DNA of 64,000 nucleotides from Duganella sp. BJB476 (GTDB taxonomy: Bacteria; Pseudomonadota; Gammaproteobacteria; Burkholderiales; Burkholderiaceae_D). The translations under genes were made by a program, and so were the position numbers. The stretch is taken from positions 496,001 to 560,000 of the forward strand of contig NZ_QVIO01000002.1 in assembly GCF_003416895.1 (NCBI RefSeq), read 5' to 3'. Position 1 is the stretch's first letter, and every line of letters starts with the position of its first letter. The notes under the pieces are model-generated. The model saw only the letters and a list, made by a program, of their open reading frames with translations, ran no database searches and had not been told where the DNA came from. Positions 51,122 to 62,944 of this stretch are shown here, one piece after another.

Positions 51122-53110
51122 ATGAAGAAGCAAAAATCGGCCTTGCTGGCGTCGGCGGTGATGGCGTTGGGGGCTAGTGGCGGCGTCGGAGCACAGCAAA
51201 ATGGGGAGGCGACACCGTTTGACCTGGGTACCGTGGTGGTGACCGGCTCACTGAGCCAGGTAGGCGAAATTGGAAAAGAACAGGTGGCATCCGTCATCAC
51301 CCGCAAGGAAATCAAGCAGTTCAACCGCGACAACGTCGGCGACGCGCTGAACCTGCTGTCGGGCGTGACGCTGTCGACCAACGCGCGCAATGAAAAAACC
51401 ATCGCCGTGCGCGGCTTCGATTCGCGCCAGGTGCCGCTGTTTATCGACGGCATCCCGGTCTACGTTCCCTACGATGGCTATGTGGACTTCAACCGCTTCA
51501 GCACCGCCGACCTGGCCGGCATCCAGGTGGCAAAAGGGTTCAGCTCGATGGAGTATGGCCCGAACGCATTGGGCGGCGCCATCAACCTGATCTCGCGCAA
51601 GCCGAAAGCCGCGATCGAAGGCGACGCCACGCTGGGCTTCGGCAGCGGCAGCGAACGCCAGGCCTCCGCCAACCTCGGCAGCAACCAGGGCAACTGGTAT
51701 GTGCAGGCCGGCGCATCGTATGACGAGAGCAATACCTTCCCGCTGTCGTCGGACTTCCGCCCTACCGCGAGCGAAGACGGCGGCGCGCGCAACAATGCCT
51801 ATCGCCGCGACAGCAAGGTGTCGCTGAAATTCGGACTGACGCCCAAGGCCGGTGATGAATACGCGCTCAGCTACTACCAGCAGCACGGCATCAAGGGCCA
51901 GCCGCCGTCGACCGACCCGACCGTCGCCCGCTACTGGAAATGGCCGTACTGGGACAAGGAAAGCCTGTACTTCATCTCGCGCACGGCCCTGACGCCGACC
52001 GAAGCACTGAAGCTGCGCGCCTACCACGACAGCTACGGCAACGAGGTCGATACCTATACCGACGCCAGCTACAGCAAGCTCAAGACCACCGGCGCCGGCA
52101 GCGTGGGCACCGGCCGCAGCATCTACAGCGACTGGACCAATGGCGCCTCGATCGAACTGGAATCGCGCCGCATCGCCAACAACACGCTGCGTTTGATCTC
52201 CCACTACAAGCTGGACAAGCACCTGGAGCGCGACGCCACCGGCACGACGCTCTCCATCTTCAAGGATGCGCTGGTTTCCTACGCGCTCGAAGACAATGTA
52301 CAGATCAGCCCGGCGTTGATGCTGTCGCTGGGCGCGGGCCAGCACCAGCTGCGGCCACTGCAGGTGTACAGCAGCGGCAACGCCTACACGCTGCCCAGCG
52401 AGAAGACCGCCCATGACTGGCAGGCCGGCCTGTTCAACGACCTGTCGCCCGCTGCCCGCGTGTACGCGACCATCGCACAGAAGTCGCGCCTGCCGACACT
52501 GAAGGACCGCTACTCGCAACGCCTGGGCACCTACATCGAAAACCCGGCGCTGCGCCAGGAACGCGCGCGCAATTATGAGGCCGGTTATCAGGGCCAGCCA
52601 TGGCAAGGCGGACACGTGCAGGCCGCGTTCTTCTACAGCGAGGTCAAGGACAAGATCCAGGCCGTCGCCAACGTATCAGGCAACAAGTCGCAGATGCAGA
52701 ACGTCGGCAAGGTCCGGCAATCCGGCGTCGAGCTCGATGCGCGCAGCGCGCTGAACAGCATCGTCGAACTGGGCGCCAACTACACTTACACCGAACTGAA
52801 AAACCTCAGTTCGCCAAGCACCAAGCTGACCGACGTGCCGCAACAGAAGCTGACCGCACAGGCGCTGCTGCACCCGCGTGGCGACGTTGACGTGATCGCC
52901 TACGCCGAGCACAACAGCAGTCGCTGGGCGTCCAACACCTTGCAGCTGGCCAGCTTCACGACGCTGAACCTGAAGGCCGGCTACCGCCCGGTACGCAACG
53001 TCACGGTCGAAGCGGGCGTGAGCAATCTGAACGACAAAAACTACACGCTGGCCGACGGCTTCCCCAGCGCCGGACGCCAGTGGTTCGGCAATCTCAGCTA
53101 TCAATTCTAA
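51122..53110 (+). CDS. TonB-dependent outer-membrane receptor, candidate Mo/W uptake
   Basis: 662 residues. A signal peptide ends near GVGAQ; the TonB box region is DLGTVVVTGS. The plug domain (about 50-160) includes LNLLSGVTLSTNARNEKTIAVRGFDSRQVPLFIDGIPV and YGPNALGGAINLISRKP. A 22-strand-type barrel ends in the aromatic NLSYQF. It resembles siderophore or metal-complex receptors; substrate cannot be told from the barrel. The ModE-like box 25 bp upstream and the molybdopterin-fold gene 11 bp downstream point to molybdate, tungstate or a molybdophore, which is inference. Confidence 0.9.
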   Translation: MKKQKSALLASAVMALGASGGVGAQQNGEATPFDLGTVVVTGSLSQVGEIGKEQVASVITRKEIKQFNRDNVGDALNLLSGVTLSTNARNEKTIAVRGFDSRQVPLFIDGIPVYVPYDGYVDFNRFSTADLAGIQVAKGFSSMEYGPNALGGAINLISRKPKAAIEGDATLGFGSGSERQASANLGSNQGNWYVQAGASYDESNTFPLSSDFRPTASEDGGARNNAYRRDSKVSLKFGLTPKAGDEYALSYYQQHGIKGQPPSTDPTVARYWKWPYWDKESLYFISRTALTPTEALKLRAYHDSYGNEVDTYTDASYSKLKTTGAGSVGTGRSIYSDWTNGASIELESRRIANNTLRLISHYKLDKHLERDATGTTLSIFKDALVSYALEDNVQISPALMLSLGAGQHQLRPLQVYSSGNAYTLPSEKTAHDWQAGLFNDLSPAARVYATIAQKSRLPTLKDRYSQRLGTYIENPALRQERARNYEAGYQGQPWQGGHVQAAFFYSEVKDKIQAVANVSGNKSQMQNVGKVRQSGVELDARSALNSIVELGANYTYTELKNLSSPSTKLTDVPQQKLTAQALLHPRGDVDVIAYAEHNSSRWASNTLQLASFTTLNLKAGYRPVRNVTVEAGVSNLNDKNYTLADGFPSAGRQWFGNLSYQF

Positions 53111-53121
53111 GGAATAAAATC

Positions 53122-53652
53122 ATGCACAAACTCTTGCTTGCCGTGGCGCTGAGCGTAAGCGCCCTTGCCTTTGCTCATCCGTCGGACACGCCACCGGCCC
53201 AACGCGTCACGACGCAGCTGGCCGTCACCGGCGCCGTCGAGCATCCATTGAAACTGAGCGTGGCTGACCTGCGCCAGTTCCCGGTCCAGCAAATCGGCGA
53301 ATTTCCGCTGGCGGGACAAGGCGGCGCAAAACGCCCCCCGCTGAAAAACGTCAAGGGCGTTCGCCTGCGCGACCTGCTGGAACGGGCCACGCTGGTGTCG
53401 CGCGACCATAACGATGTGAAGAAGATGGCCATCATCGCGACCGCCAGCGATGGCTACGTGGCGGTCTTTTCGTGGGCGGAGATTTTCAATTCCCCGCTGG
53501 GCGACGGCGTCCTGGTCTTTTATGAGCACGACGGCGCGCCGCTGGCCGACGACGAGGGCCGCATCGCCATGATCTCCACCCAGGACGCCCGCAGCGGCCC
53601 GCGTCATGTGAAATGGCTGCAAAGCATCGAGGTCAGGAAGCTCGCCGACTGA
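53122..53652 (+). CDS. Exported molybdopterin-binding-fold protein without cysteine
   Basis: 176 residues from ATG 53122 with AAGGA upstream. Signal peptide LLLAVALSVSALAFAHP. The mature part matches the oxidoreductase molybdopterin-binding (sulfite-oxidase type) domain in outline: HPLKLSVADLRQFPV, the LKNVKGVRLRDLLERA core, TASDGYVAVFSWAEIFN and GPRHVKWLQSIEV near the end. It has no Cys at all, so the Mo-ligating Cys of true enzymes is absent. It may bind Mo or cofactor, or serve as a periplasmic scaffold. It is 11 bp after the TonB-receptor gene, likely the same transcript. Confidence 0.82.
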   Translation: MHKLLLAVALSVSALAFAHPSDTPPAQRVTTQLAVTGAVEHPLKLSVADLRQFPVQQIGEFPLAGQGGAKRPPLKNVKGVRLRDLLERATLVSRDHNDVKKMAIIATASDGYVAVFSWAEIFNSPLGDGVLVFYEHDGAPLADDEGRIAMISTQDARSGPRHVKWLQSIEVRKLAD

Positions 53653-53665
53653 CCTCGATGAGCGA

Positions 53666-55081
53666 TCAGTCAGAAACGCTGCCCGACGCCGGTATCCCGT
53701 AACGGTCCGCCTGCACCTTGCCGCTGACGCCGTGCGTACGGACGTCGGCGGTGATCGGCAGCATCTCCTTGTTCCACTGCTCCCACTGCTCCTTCAACTT
53801 CGCGAACACTTCAGGGTGGCGCTTGGCCAGGTTGGCGCGCTCGTGCTGGTCCTTGACCACATCGAACAGGAACTCGTTGCCGCCGATTTTCAAGTACTTC
53901 CAATTGCCGGAACGGATGGCGCGCTGCGCGTTGGCCTTGTAGCGCCACAGCAGCGTGCGCTCCTGCTGCTTCGCCTGGCCCAGCAACAGCGGCAGCAGGT
54001 TGGTACCGTCGGTCGGATAGGCCGGATCGGGCGCGCCGCCGGCTGCCGCCAGCAAAGTCGGCAGCCAGTCCATGCTGATCGCCACCTGCTCGGACACCTG
54101 CCCCGCCGCAATCTTGGCCGGCCAGCGCACGATGGCAGGCACGCGGATGCCGCCTTCCAGCAGTTCGGTCTTCTGCCCAGTCAGCGGCCACGTCTTCGAG
54201 AAGCGCTCGCCGCCATTGTCGCTGGTGAAGATGACGATGGTGTTCTCCGCCAGCCCCTTGTCCTCCAACGCCTTCAGCACGCGGCCGATCGACGCATCCA
54301 GCGATTCGACCATGCGGCCGTAGGTGGCCAGGTCGCCGCCGTCGTAGTGGAAGATGTTGTCGATGTCGCGAGAAATGGCCTCGTCGCCCGGACCTTCCCA
54401 CGGCCAGTGCGGCGCCGTGTAGTGCAGCGACAGCAGGAAGGGCTTGCCGGCCTGCTGCTTCTGCACGAAGTCCACTGCGCGCGCCCCCAGCAGGTCGGTG
54501 TAGTAGCCGATCTGGTGCACCGGCACTTCGCCCTCGTACAAATCCTCCTTCACCTGCGGGCCGACGCCTGGCTTGTGTGTGAAGTAATCGATGGCGCCGC
54601 CGTAGTTGCCGAAGAAGCTGTCGTAGCCGCTCTTCAGCGGGCCGAAAGTCGGCAGGTAGCCCAGGTGCCACTTGCCGATCAGCGCCGTGCCGTAGCCCTG
54701 CTTCTTCAGCAGCGACGGCAGCGTGGGATGCGTGCGCGGCAGGCCGATGGTGTCGGAGGCGCCGGCGATCGGCTCCTCCAGCCCGCCGCGCAGGCGATAC
54801 TGGTAGCGGCCGGTGATCAGCGCGAAGCGCGTGGCCGAGCACACGGCCGAGTTGGCATAAGCCTGCGTGAAACGGATGCCCTGCCCGGCCAGCTTGTCCA
54901 GGTTGGGCGTGCGGAAATCGGTCTGGCCGTAGACGCCCAGGTCGGCGTGGCCGAGGTCATCGGCCAGGATGAAGATGATGTTGGGCTGCTCCTTGCCGGC
55001 GGCCAGGCCGTTCGGCAGATAGCCGGCCAGCGCCAGCGCCGGCAGGGATTTCAGAACGCGGCGGCGGGTGTTATTCGTCAT
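53666..55081 (-). CDS. Tat-exported sulfatase (formylglycine type)
   Basis: 471 residues. Twin-arginine signal TRRRVLKSL at the N-terminus. The catalytic Cys81 lies in CSATR, a C-x-A-x-R variant of CxPxR that is converted to formylglycine. The metal site shows ADDLGHADLG and IFTSDNGG; the second signature, GYGTALIGKWHLG, is present. It cleaves sulfate esters. Tat export fits folding and modification in the cytoplasm. It follows a TonB receptor and an arylsulfotransferase gene on the same strand. Confidence 0.92.
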   Translation of the reverse strand: MTNNTRRRVLKSLPALALAGYLPNGLAAGKEQPNIIFILADDLGHADLGVYGQTDFRTPNLDKLAGQGIRFTQAYANSAVCSATRFALITGRYQYRLRGGLEEPIAGASDTIGLPRTHPTLPSLLKKQGYGTALIGKWHLGYLPTFGPLKSGYDSFFGNYGGAIDYFTHKPGVGPQVKEDLYEGEVPVHQIGYYTDLLGARAVDFVQKQQAGKPFLLSLHYTAPHWPWEGPGDEAISRDIDNIFHYDGGDLATYGRMVESLDASIGRVLKALEDKGLAENTIVIFTSDNGGERFSKTWPLTGQKTELLEGGIRVPAIVRWPAKIAAGQVSEQVAISMDWLPTLLAAAGGAPDPAYPTDGTNLLPLLLGQAKQQERTLLWRYKANAQRAIRSGNWKYLKIGGNEFLFDVVKDQHERANLAKRHPEVFAKLKEQWEQWNKEMLPITADVRTHGVSGKVQADRYGIPASGSVSD

Positions 55082-55094
55082 GCATGGTCTCCAG

Positions 55095-57461
55095 TCAGAA
55101 ATCTGCGCGAGCGGTCACGCCAACCTGGCGGGGCGTTCCGATCACGGCGTTATAGGCGCCCGGGTTGGTGTTCCAGGTGCTGGTGTAATAGGTCTTGTCG
55201 AACACGTTCTTGGCCCAGACCGAGATGTCCCAGCGGGTCTGGCCGTTCTTCACTTTCACGCCGGCCGAGAGGTTGGTCAGGCTGTAGGCTGGAATGCGCG
55301 AGTACTCCGAAGCATCCAGCGTACCGTAAGTCCCGCTGCGGTAGGCATAATTGATGTTGCTGTAGCCTTCGACATTGGCCTCCAGCGTGGTCGCGTACTG
55401 CGCGCTGAGGTTGCCGATCCAGCGCGGCGCATTGACCAGCGCGGCGCGGCCCGACAGATCGCAGGAAGCGCCAGGACGTTCGCTCGGGCACGGCGCGTTC
55501 TTGTACTCCTTGTACTTGACGTCGTTGAACGAGCCGTTGGCGCCCAGCGTGAGGCCGCGCACCACGACCAGGCTGGTGTCCAGCTCCAGGCCGCGGCTGC
55601 GCACATTGCCGGCGTTGGTCAGGTAGGACGTGGCGCTGACCGGATCGTAGGCATTGCTCTGGTAGCCGTTGACCTCGTTCCAGAACAGGCTGGCGTTGAC
55701 TTGCGCGCGGCGCTCCAGCAGGTTGCTCTTGATGCCCAGCTCCAGGTTGTTGGCCTTCTCGTTGTTGACCCTGAGCGAAGACACGCCCGCCGCGCCCGGC
55801 ACCGACAGGTTGATGCCGCCCGATTTCTCGCCGTGCGACAGGCTGCCGAAGGCCAGCACATCGGTATCGATCTTGTAGGCCAGCGTGACCAGCGCCGACG
55901 GGCTCAGGTTGTTGAGGTGGACGTCGCCCGAGTTGTAGGCGCCGTAGCGGGCGTTGCGCGAAGCCAGCGCTGGACCGCTGACGACCGCGCCGCCGATCGG
56001 CGCATCACGCGTCACCTGGGCGATCTTGTCTTCGTAGGTGGCGCGCAGGCCGCCGGTCAAATCCCACTGCGGATCGATGTGCCAGATCGACTGGCCGAAC
56101 AAGGCATAGCTGTTGACGCGCAGATGGCCGTTGCCGATGCTGGTGACATTGCTCCAGGTGCCGGCCGGCGTGGCGTTGAACTTGTCGGCCAGCGGCCCGT
56201 TGTAGGTGAAGTTGACGTTGTCCAGGTTCTGGTAATAGTAGTACGCGCCGAACACCGACTCCACCGGCCGCCCCAGCGGCGTAGCGAGGCGCAGCTCCTG
56301 CGTGAACTGGCGATGGCGCGCCGAGGCGCCGACGTTCAGCGTGACCGGCACGTCTAAGCCGTCGTCGTTGTGCGGCGTGAAGTTCCAGAAGCGGTAGGCG
56401 CTGATGGAGGTGAACTTGTAGTCGTTGTCCAGCTTCCAGTTGACCTCGCCCGAGACGCCGCCCTGGTGCACATCCACATGCGAGCCGCTGTCCAGGTTGA
56501 CCTGGCGCTTCGTCGGGTCGGTGATCGGGTGGCCGCCGACAGCGGCGGCCTGCGACAGGAACTTGCCTCCGGGGCCGGCGCTGTAGAAAATCAGCGTGCC
56601 GTTGTTGGAGTCCTCGACGTTGTAGTCGGCGATCAGGCGGGCGCTGACTTTGTTGTTCGGTTCCAGCAGCAGTTGGGCGCGCACGCCTTCGCGGTCGCCG
56701 CCCTGTACCTTGCTGCCGTTGTAGACGTTGGTGATGTAGCCGCCTTCATGCGTCTTGTAGACGGCGATGCGGCCGGCCGCCGTGTCCGAGAAGGCGCCCG
56801 ACAGCACGGCCTTGGCCTGCACATAGTCCTGCTGGCCGAGCGACAGCTGGGCGCTGTTCTCGCTGCGGAAGGTCGGCTGCTTGGTGGTGATGTTGAGCAC
56901 GCCGGCGGTGGTGTTCTTGCCGAACAGCGTGCCTTGTGGACCGCGCAGCAGTTCCAGCTGCTGGATGTCCAGCGCATCGAAGGCGGCCATGCCGGGGCGG
57001 GCCAGGTACACGTTGTCGAGGTAGACGCCTACGCTGCCTTCAAGGCCATCGCTGGCCGGATTGTTGCCGAGGCCGCGCACGGCAAAGCTCATCTGGCGCG
57101 CGTGGACGTAGTTGACGGTGGTGCTGGGCAGCAGTTGCTGCAAGTCCTGCACGCGGTAGACGCGGTTGCCTTCCAGCGCGCTGCTATCGAGCACGCTCAT
57201 CGACGTCGGCACGCTTTGCGACGTCTCGTTGCGGCGGCGCGTAGAGACGGTGACGCGAGCCACCACTTCTAGCGAAGCGTCGGCGGCGGCGGTCGTGGCG
57301 GCTGCCGACGGCTCGGCGCCTTCGGCAGCGGCTTCGGCGGCAGTGGCGGAGGTGGCCGACAGTCCCAGCGCTGCAGCGTTCTGCGCCTGCACCGGCGCCG
57401 CGGCAACCAGCAGGAGTCCATATGCCGCAGCGACGGCGGCGGCCAATTTATTCTGTTGCAT
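55095..57461 (-). CDS. TonB-dependent receptor, sulfate-ester cluster
   Basis: 788 residues. A signal peptide ends near PVQAQ; an alanine-rich stretch of about 45 residues precedes the TonB box region (ARVTVSTRRRNETSQS). The plug has LQQLLPSTTVNYVHARQMSFAVRGLGNN and LELLRGPQGTLFGKNTTAGVLNITTKQP. The barrel ends VGVTARADF. Sits 13 bp before the sulfatase start and 126 bp after an arylsulfotransferase gene; likely imports a sulfate ester. FecA-like N-terminal signalling domain is absent. Confidence 0.9.
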   Translation of the reverse strand: MQQNKLAAAVAAAYGLLLVAAAPVQAQNAAALGLSATSATAAEAAAEGAEPSAAATTAAADASLEVVARVTVSTRRRNETSQSVPTSMSVLDSSALEGNRVYRVQDLQQLLPSTTVNYVHARQMSFAVRGLGNNPASDGLEGSVGVYLDNVYLARPGMAAFDALDIQQLELLRGPQGTLFGKNTTAGVLNITTKQPTFRSENSAQLSLGQQDYVQAKAVLSGAFSDTAAGRIAVYKTHEGGYITNVYNGSKVQGGDREGVRAQLLLEPNNKVSARLIADYNVEDSNNGTLIFYSAGPGGKFLSQAAAVGGHPITDPTKRQVNLDSGSHVDVHQGGVSGEVNWKLDNDYKFTSISAYRFWNFTPHNDDGLDVPVTLNVGASARHRQFTQELRLATPLGRPVESVFGAYYYYQNLDNVNFTYNGPLADKFNATPAGTWSNVTSIGNGHLRVNSYALFGQSIWHIDPQWDLTGGLRATYEDKIAQVTRDAPIGGAVVSGPALASRNARYGAYNSGDVHLNNLSPSALVTLAYKIDTDVLAFGSLSHGEKSGGINLSVPGAAGVSSLRVNNEKANNLELGIKSNLLERRAQVNASLFWNEVNGYQSNAYDPVSATSYLTNAGNVRSRGLELDTSLVVVRGLTLGANGSFNDVKYKEYKNAPCPSERPGASCDLSGRAALVNAPRWIGNLSAQYATTLEANVEGYSNINYAYRSGTYGTLDASEYSRIPAYSLTNLSAGVKVKNGQTRWDISVWAKNVFDKTYYTSTWNTNPGAYNAVIGTPRQVGVTARADF

Positions 57462-57587
57462 AGCAGTCTTCCATTCAAATTAACGGGCGTGAACCGCCCC
57501 GCACGCCGGCTTGGCGGCCGGCGCGTTCTGTTGTTGTAGGTAGGTGATGGCGCCGCAGCGATGCGCGGCGCAGAGACGTGTTCGCGC

Positions 57588-58997
57588 TTAGTTCGTGACT
57601 ACGCGGAACTTGCCTGGCTCCGGCGGCGTGACCGCTTTTTCGGAACGCGGAGTGCCTTCCGGCACCCAGTTGTACGGCACCGGTTGGGCGCGGTACAACC
57701 AATTACTCAACACCGGCTTGCCCGCGCCGGCCACCGGCGTCGGCGCGAAGTACGGGCTGACGTATTCCCAGGCGATGTCGCCCTTGCTCGTGACCTGGAA
57801 GATGCGGCCGTTCATGCCCTCATCGATCAACGTATTCCCGTTCGGCAGGCGGCGTGCACTGCTGATGAAGGAGCTGTAGAAGCTCCACTCCGGTCCGTTC
57901 GAATCGCCGCCCGTGTATTCCCACACGATCTGCTTGGTGACGGGATCGATCTCCAGCACCCGCGAGCGCGGCTGCACGCCAACGCTGACGCGTGGATAGC
58001 CCGCCTCGCCCTGGTTGTCGAACACCAGGATGTTGCCGGCGCCAGGCAAGCCCGGCTCGATCAGATGCGCATCATGCTGACCGATGATCTGGTCCACCGG
58101 GCGCGGCAGCACACGCGGACCGCGCACCTGCGCCGGATAATCCGGCCCCAGCGACCACACCACTTTGCCGGTCTGCTTGTCGAGGATGACGATGAAGTTC
58201 GCTTCGCGCGAATCGATCAGGATGTTGTCGGGATTGAAGCGCTGGTCGCCGGCATCGAACCAGCGGTTCGGTCCCAGCACCGACATGTTATTGACGTGCA
58301 GGTAGTCGAACGGTGCGGCCTTGCCGCGCGGCGAGTAGCCGTTCTTCACCAGCTTCAGCGATTCCGGCTTGAAGCCGAATTCGTCCAGGTGATCGGAAGC
58401 CAGCCACTTCCAGACGATGTCGCCGCCCGGCGTGACCTCGTAGATCACATCGTCGAGCACCTGCGGCGCGGCGAAGCCGGCCAGCGGATGCACCAGGTTG
58501 GCCAGCACCAGCGTATTGCCGTTTGGCAGGCGGCGCCAGTCGTGATGCTGCTTGGCGCTGCCGCCGGGTACTTGCGAGGATGCCTTGCCTTCCACCGGCG
58601 CGGCATACGCATCCTGCGCGCCGCCAGCCGCGCCCCACTGCCAGACGACCTTGCTGTCCCAATCTAGTTCACCGATGGCCTGGTTGCGCAGGCCGTTGCC
58701 CTCGTTGGAGGTGCCGGTGGTGCTGGCCAGTTGCACCAGCACGTGGCCGCGCTTGCCGCCGGTCAGCGCAGGGTTCAGCAGCACCGGCGGGAAGCCTTCG
58801 GCGTTCCAGCGGTGCACCTCGTTGCCGTTCATGTCTATCAGATGGGTGTTCTTGTCCTGGCCGCTGAAGATCACGTAGCTGTTGTACGCGGTGGCGGTGT
58901 CGTAGCGGGTGACGCCGGTAGGATAGACGCTGGGCGCGGCGCCCAGGTTGGTGGCGACGGCGAACAGCGACAGTGCGGCGAGTGTACGAGTAGTCAT
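57588..58997 (-). CDS. Aryl-sulfate sulfotransferase-like protein
   Basis: 469 residues. Signal peptide ALSLFAVATNLGAA. A six-bladed propeller-type repeat follows, with NGNTL motifs recurring (KQHHDWRRLPNGNTLVLAN, SARRLPNGNTLIDEG) and conserved His residues that in ASST enzymes carry the sulfo group. ASST moves sulfate between phenolic compounds without PAPS, in the periplasm. First gene of the sulfotransferase, receptor and sulfatase row. Confidence 0.85.
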   Translation of the reverse strand: MTTRTLAALSLFAVATNLGAAPSVYPTGVTRYDTATAYNSYVIFSGQDKNTHLIDMNGNEVHRWNAEGFPPVLLNPALTGGKRGHVLVQLASTTGTSNEGNGLRNQAIGELDWDSKVVWQWGAAGGAQDAYAAPVEGKASSQVPGGSAKQHHDWRRLPNGNTLVLANLVHPLAGFAAPQVLDDVIYEVTPGGDIVWKWLASDHLDEFGFKPESLKLVKNGYSPRGKAAPFDYLHVNNMSVLGPNRWFDAGDQRFNPDNILIDSREANFIVILDKQTGKVVWSLGPDYPAQVRGPRVLPRPVDQIIGQHDAHLIEPGLPGAGNILVFDNQGEAGYPRVSVGVQPRSRVLEIDPVTKQIVWEYTGGDSNGPEWSFYSSFISSARRLPNGNTLIDEGMNGRIFQVTSKGDIAWEYVSPYFAPTPVAGAGKPVLSNWLYRAQPVPYNWVPEGTPRSEKAVTPPEPGKFRVVTN

Positions 58998-59084
58998 GAC
59001 ACGAGTTCCCAGTGAGTGGACAGTGTGTCTATATTACCAATCCACGTAGAAAACTCGAACTAATATAACCAATCATCGATATGT

Positions 59085-59138
59085 AAAAAATGCCGCCGGC
59101 ACTGAGCGCGATCTTGAGCGCGTTCGGCTGGCGGCATT
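59085..59138 (-). terminator. Terminator after glnB
   Basis: Stem AATGCCGCC/GGCGGCATT with a GAGCGCG-rich loop, followed by a T6 run on the minus strand. It closes the nadE-glnB direction before the sulfotransferase gene. Confidence 0.65.
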
Positions 59139-59163
59139 CCTTGAGGTCGAAGCAAAAGCGGAA

Positions 59164-59511
<348 letters not shown>

Positions 59512-59615
59512 TTATTTTGTTTCAAACGTAAATCTGATGCCGGGCGAGCCGCGAGCGATTACTTTGTATTGTAATCGACGCGCACACGCTGTCCATCAAC
59601 GTATGCGAATACCTG

Positions 59616-61679
<2,064 letters not shown>

Positions 61680-61806
61680 GTGTAGTCTTTCGCGAGCACA
61701 AGGGACATGCAAAATCGAATTATCGCACGGGGACAGTCTGGCCGCCGCCGACAGATCGGCTGCAGATAGGCTAGACTTGCGCCAACATCAAAGGCCGGAG
61801 GCAGGC

Positions 61807-62934
61807 GTGTCAGAAGCAGTATTTACGATCATCGACTCACTGGACGGCGTGGACCCGGCACAATGGCAGGCGCTGGCCGGCGACAATCCAACGCTCAGCT
61901 ACACTTTCCTGCACGCGCTGCACGAGAGCGGCTGCGCCTCGCCCGACACCGGCTGGTCCCCACGCTACCTGGTGCTGCACCGCGACGATGTGCTGGCCGG
62001 CGCCATGCCGCTGTACCTGAAGGATCACAGCCGCGGCGAGTATGTGTTCGACCACGCCTGGGCGGACGCCTTCCACCGCAACGGCATCGAGTACTACCCC
62101 AAGCTGCTGTCGGCGGTGCCGTTCACGCCGGTGACCGGCAGCCGCTTGCTGGCGCGTACGCAGGAAGACCGCCAATTGCTGGCGCGCGCCGCAGTGCAGG
62201 TGGCGCGCCAGCTGGGCACCTCGTCGCTGCACATCCTGTTCCCCGACCAGCAGGACAAGCAGGCGCTGGCCGACGCCGGCTTCATGCTGCGCGAAGGCGT
62301 GCAATTCCACTGGGATAATCCCGGCTATGCCGATTTCGAGGCCTTCCTGGCCAGCATGAAGATGGAGAAGCGCAAGAAGATCCGCCAGGACCGGCGCCGC
62401 GTGCTGGACGCGGGCATCGTCTTCGAACACCTGGCCGGCCAGCAGATCACCGCCGAGGTGCTGGGCTTCTTCTACGACTGCTATGTGTCGACCTACCACG
62501 CGCACTATTCCAAGCCGTACCTGTCGCTGGCATTCTTCGAACGCATCCTGCGCGAAACGCCGGACAGCATGATGATGGTGTTGGCCAGGCGCGGCGACGC
62601 GCCGGTGGCGGCCGCGCTGAACCTGGTGGGCGGCGGCATCATGTACGGCCGCTACTGGGGCACGCTGGAATTCGTCTCCGGCCTGCACTTCGAAACCTGC
62701 TACGTGCAATCGATCGAATACTGCATCCGCCACGGCATCGCCCGCTTCGAGGGCGGCGCCCAGGGCGTGCACAAGATGTCGCGCGGGCTGGTGCCGACGC
62801 CGACCTGGTCGGCCCACTGGGTGGCCGACCCGCGCTTCGCCGGCGCCATCGCCGACTTCCTGCGCGAAGAAACCGCCGCCATGAACGACTACATCGACGA
62901 ACTGGCCGAACACGTGCCGTTCAAGGCCGGCTGA
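61807..62934 (+). CDS. FemAB/GNAT-type acyltransferase-like protein (DUF482)
   Basis: 375 residues from GTG 61807; GGAGG stands upstream. Two GNAT-like halves. The region LASMKMEKRKKIRQDRRRVLDAG and LVGGGIMYGRYWGTLEFVSGLHFETCYVQSIEYCI match the DUF482/peptidogalycan-biosynthesis family, related to FemAB. Role uncertain; likely aminoacyl or acyl transfer. Divergent from nadE. Confidence 0.88.
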   Translation: MSEAVFTIIDSLDGVDPAQWQALAGDNPTLSYTFLHALHESGCASPDTGWSPRYLVLHRDDVLAGAMPLYLKDHSRGEYVFDHAWADAFHRNGIEYYPKLLSAVPFTPVTGSRLLARTQEDRQLLARAAVQVARQLGTSSLHILFPDQQDKQALADAGFMLREGVQFHWDNPGYADFEAFLASMKMEKRKKIRQDRRRVLDAGIVFEHLAGQQITAEVLGFFYDCYVSTYHAHYSKPYLSLAFFERILRETPDSMMMVLARRGDAPVAAALNLVGGGIMYGRYWGTLEFVSGLHFETCYVQSIEYCIRHGIARFEGGAQGVHKMSRGLVPTPTWSAHWVADPRFAGAIADFLREETAAMNDYIDELAEHVPFKAG

Positions 62935-62944
62935 CGCGAGCGTG

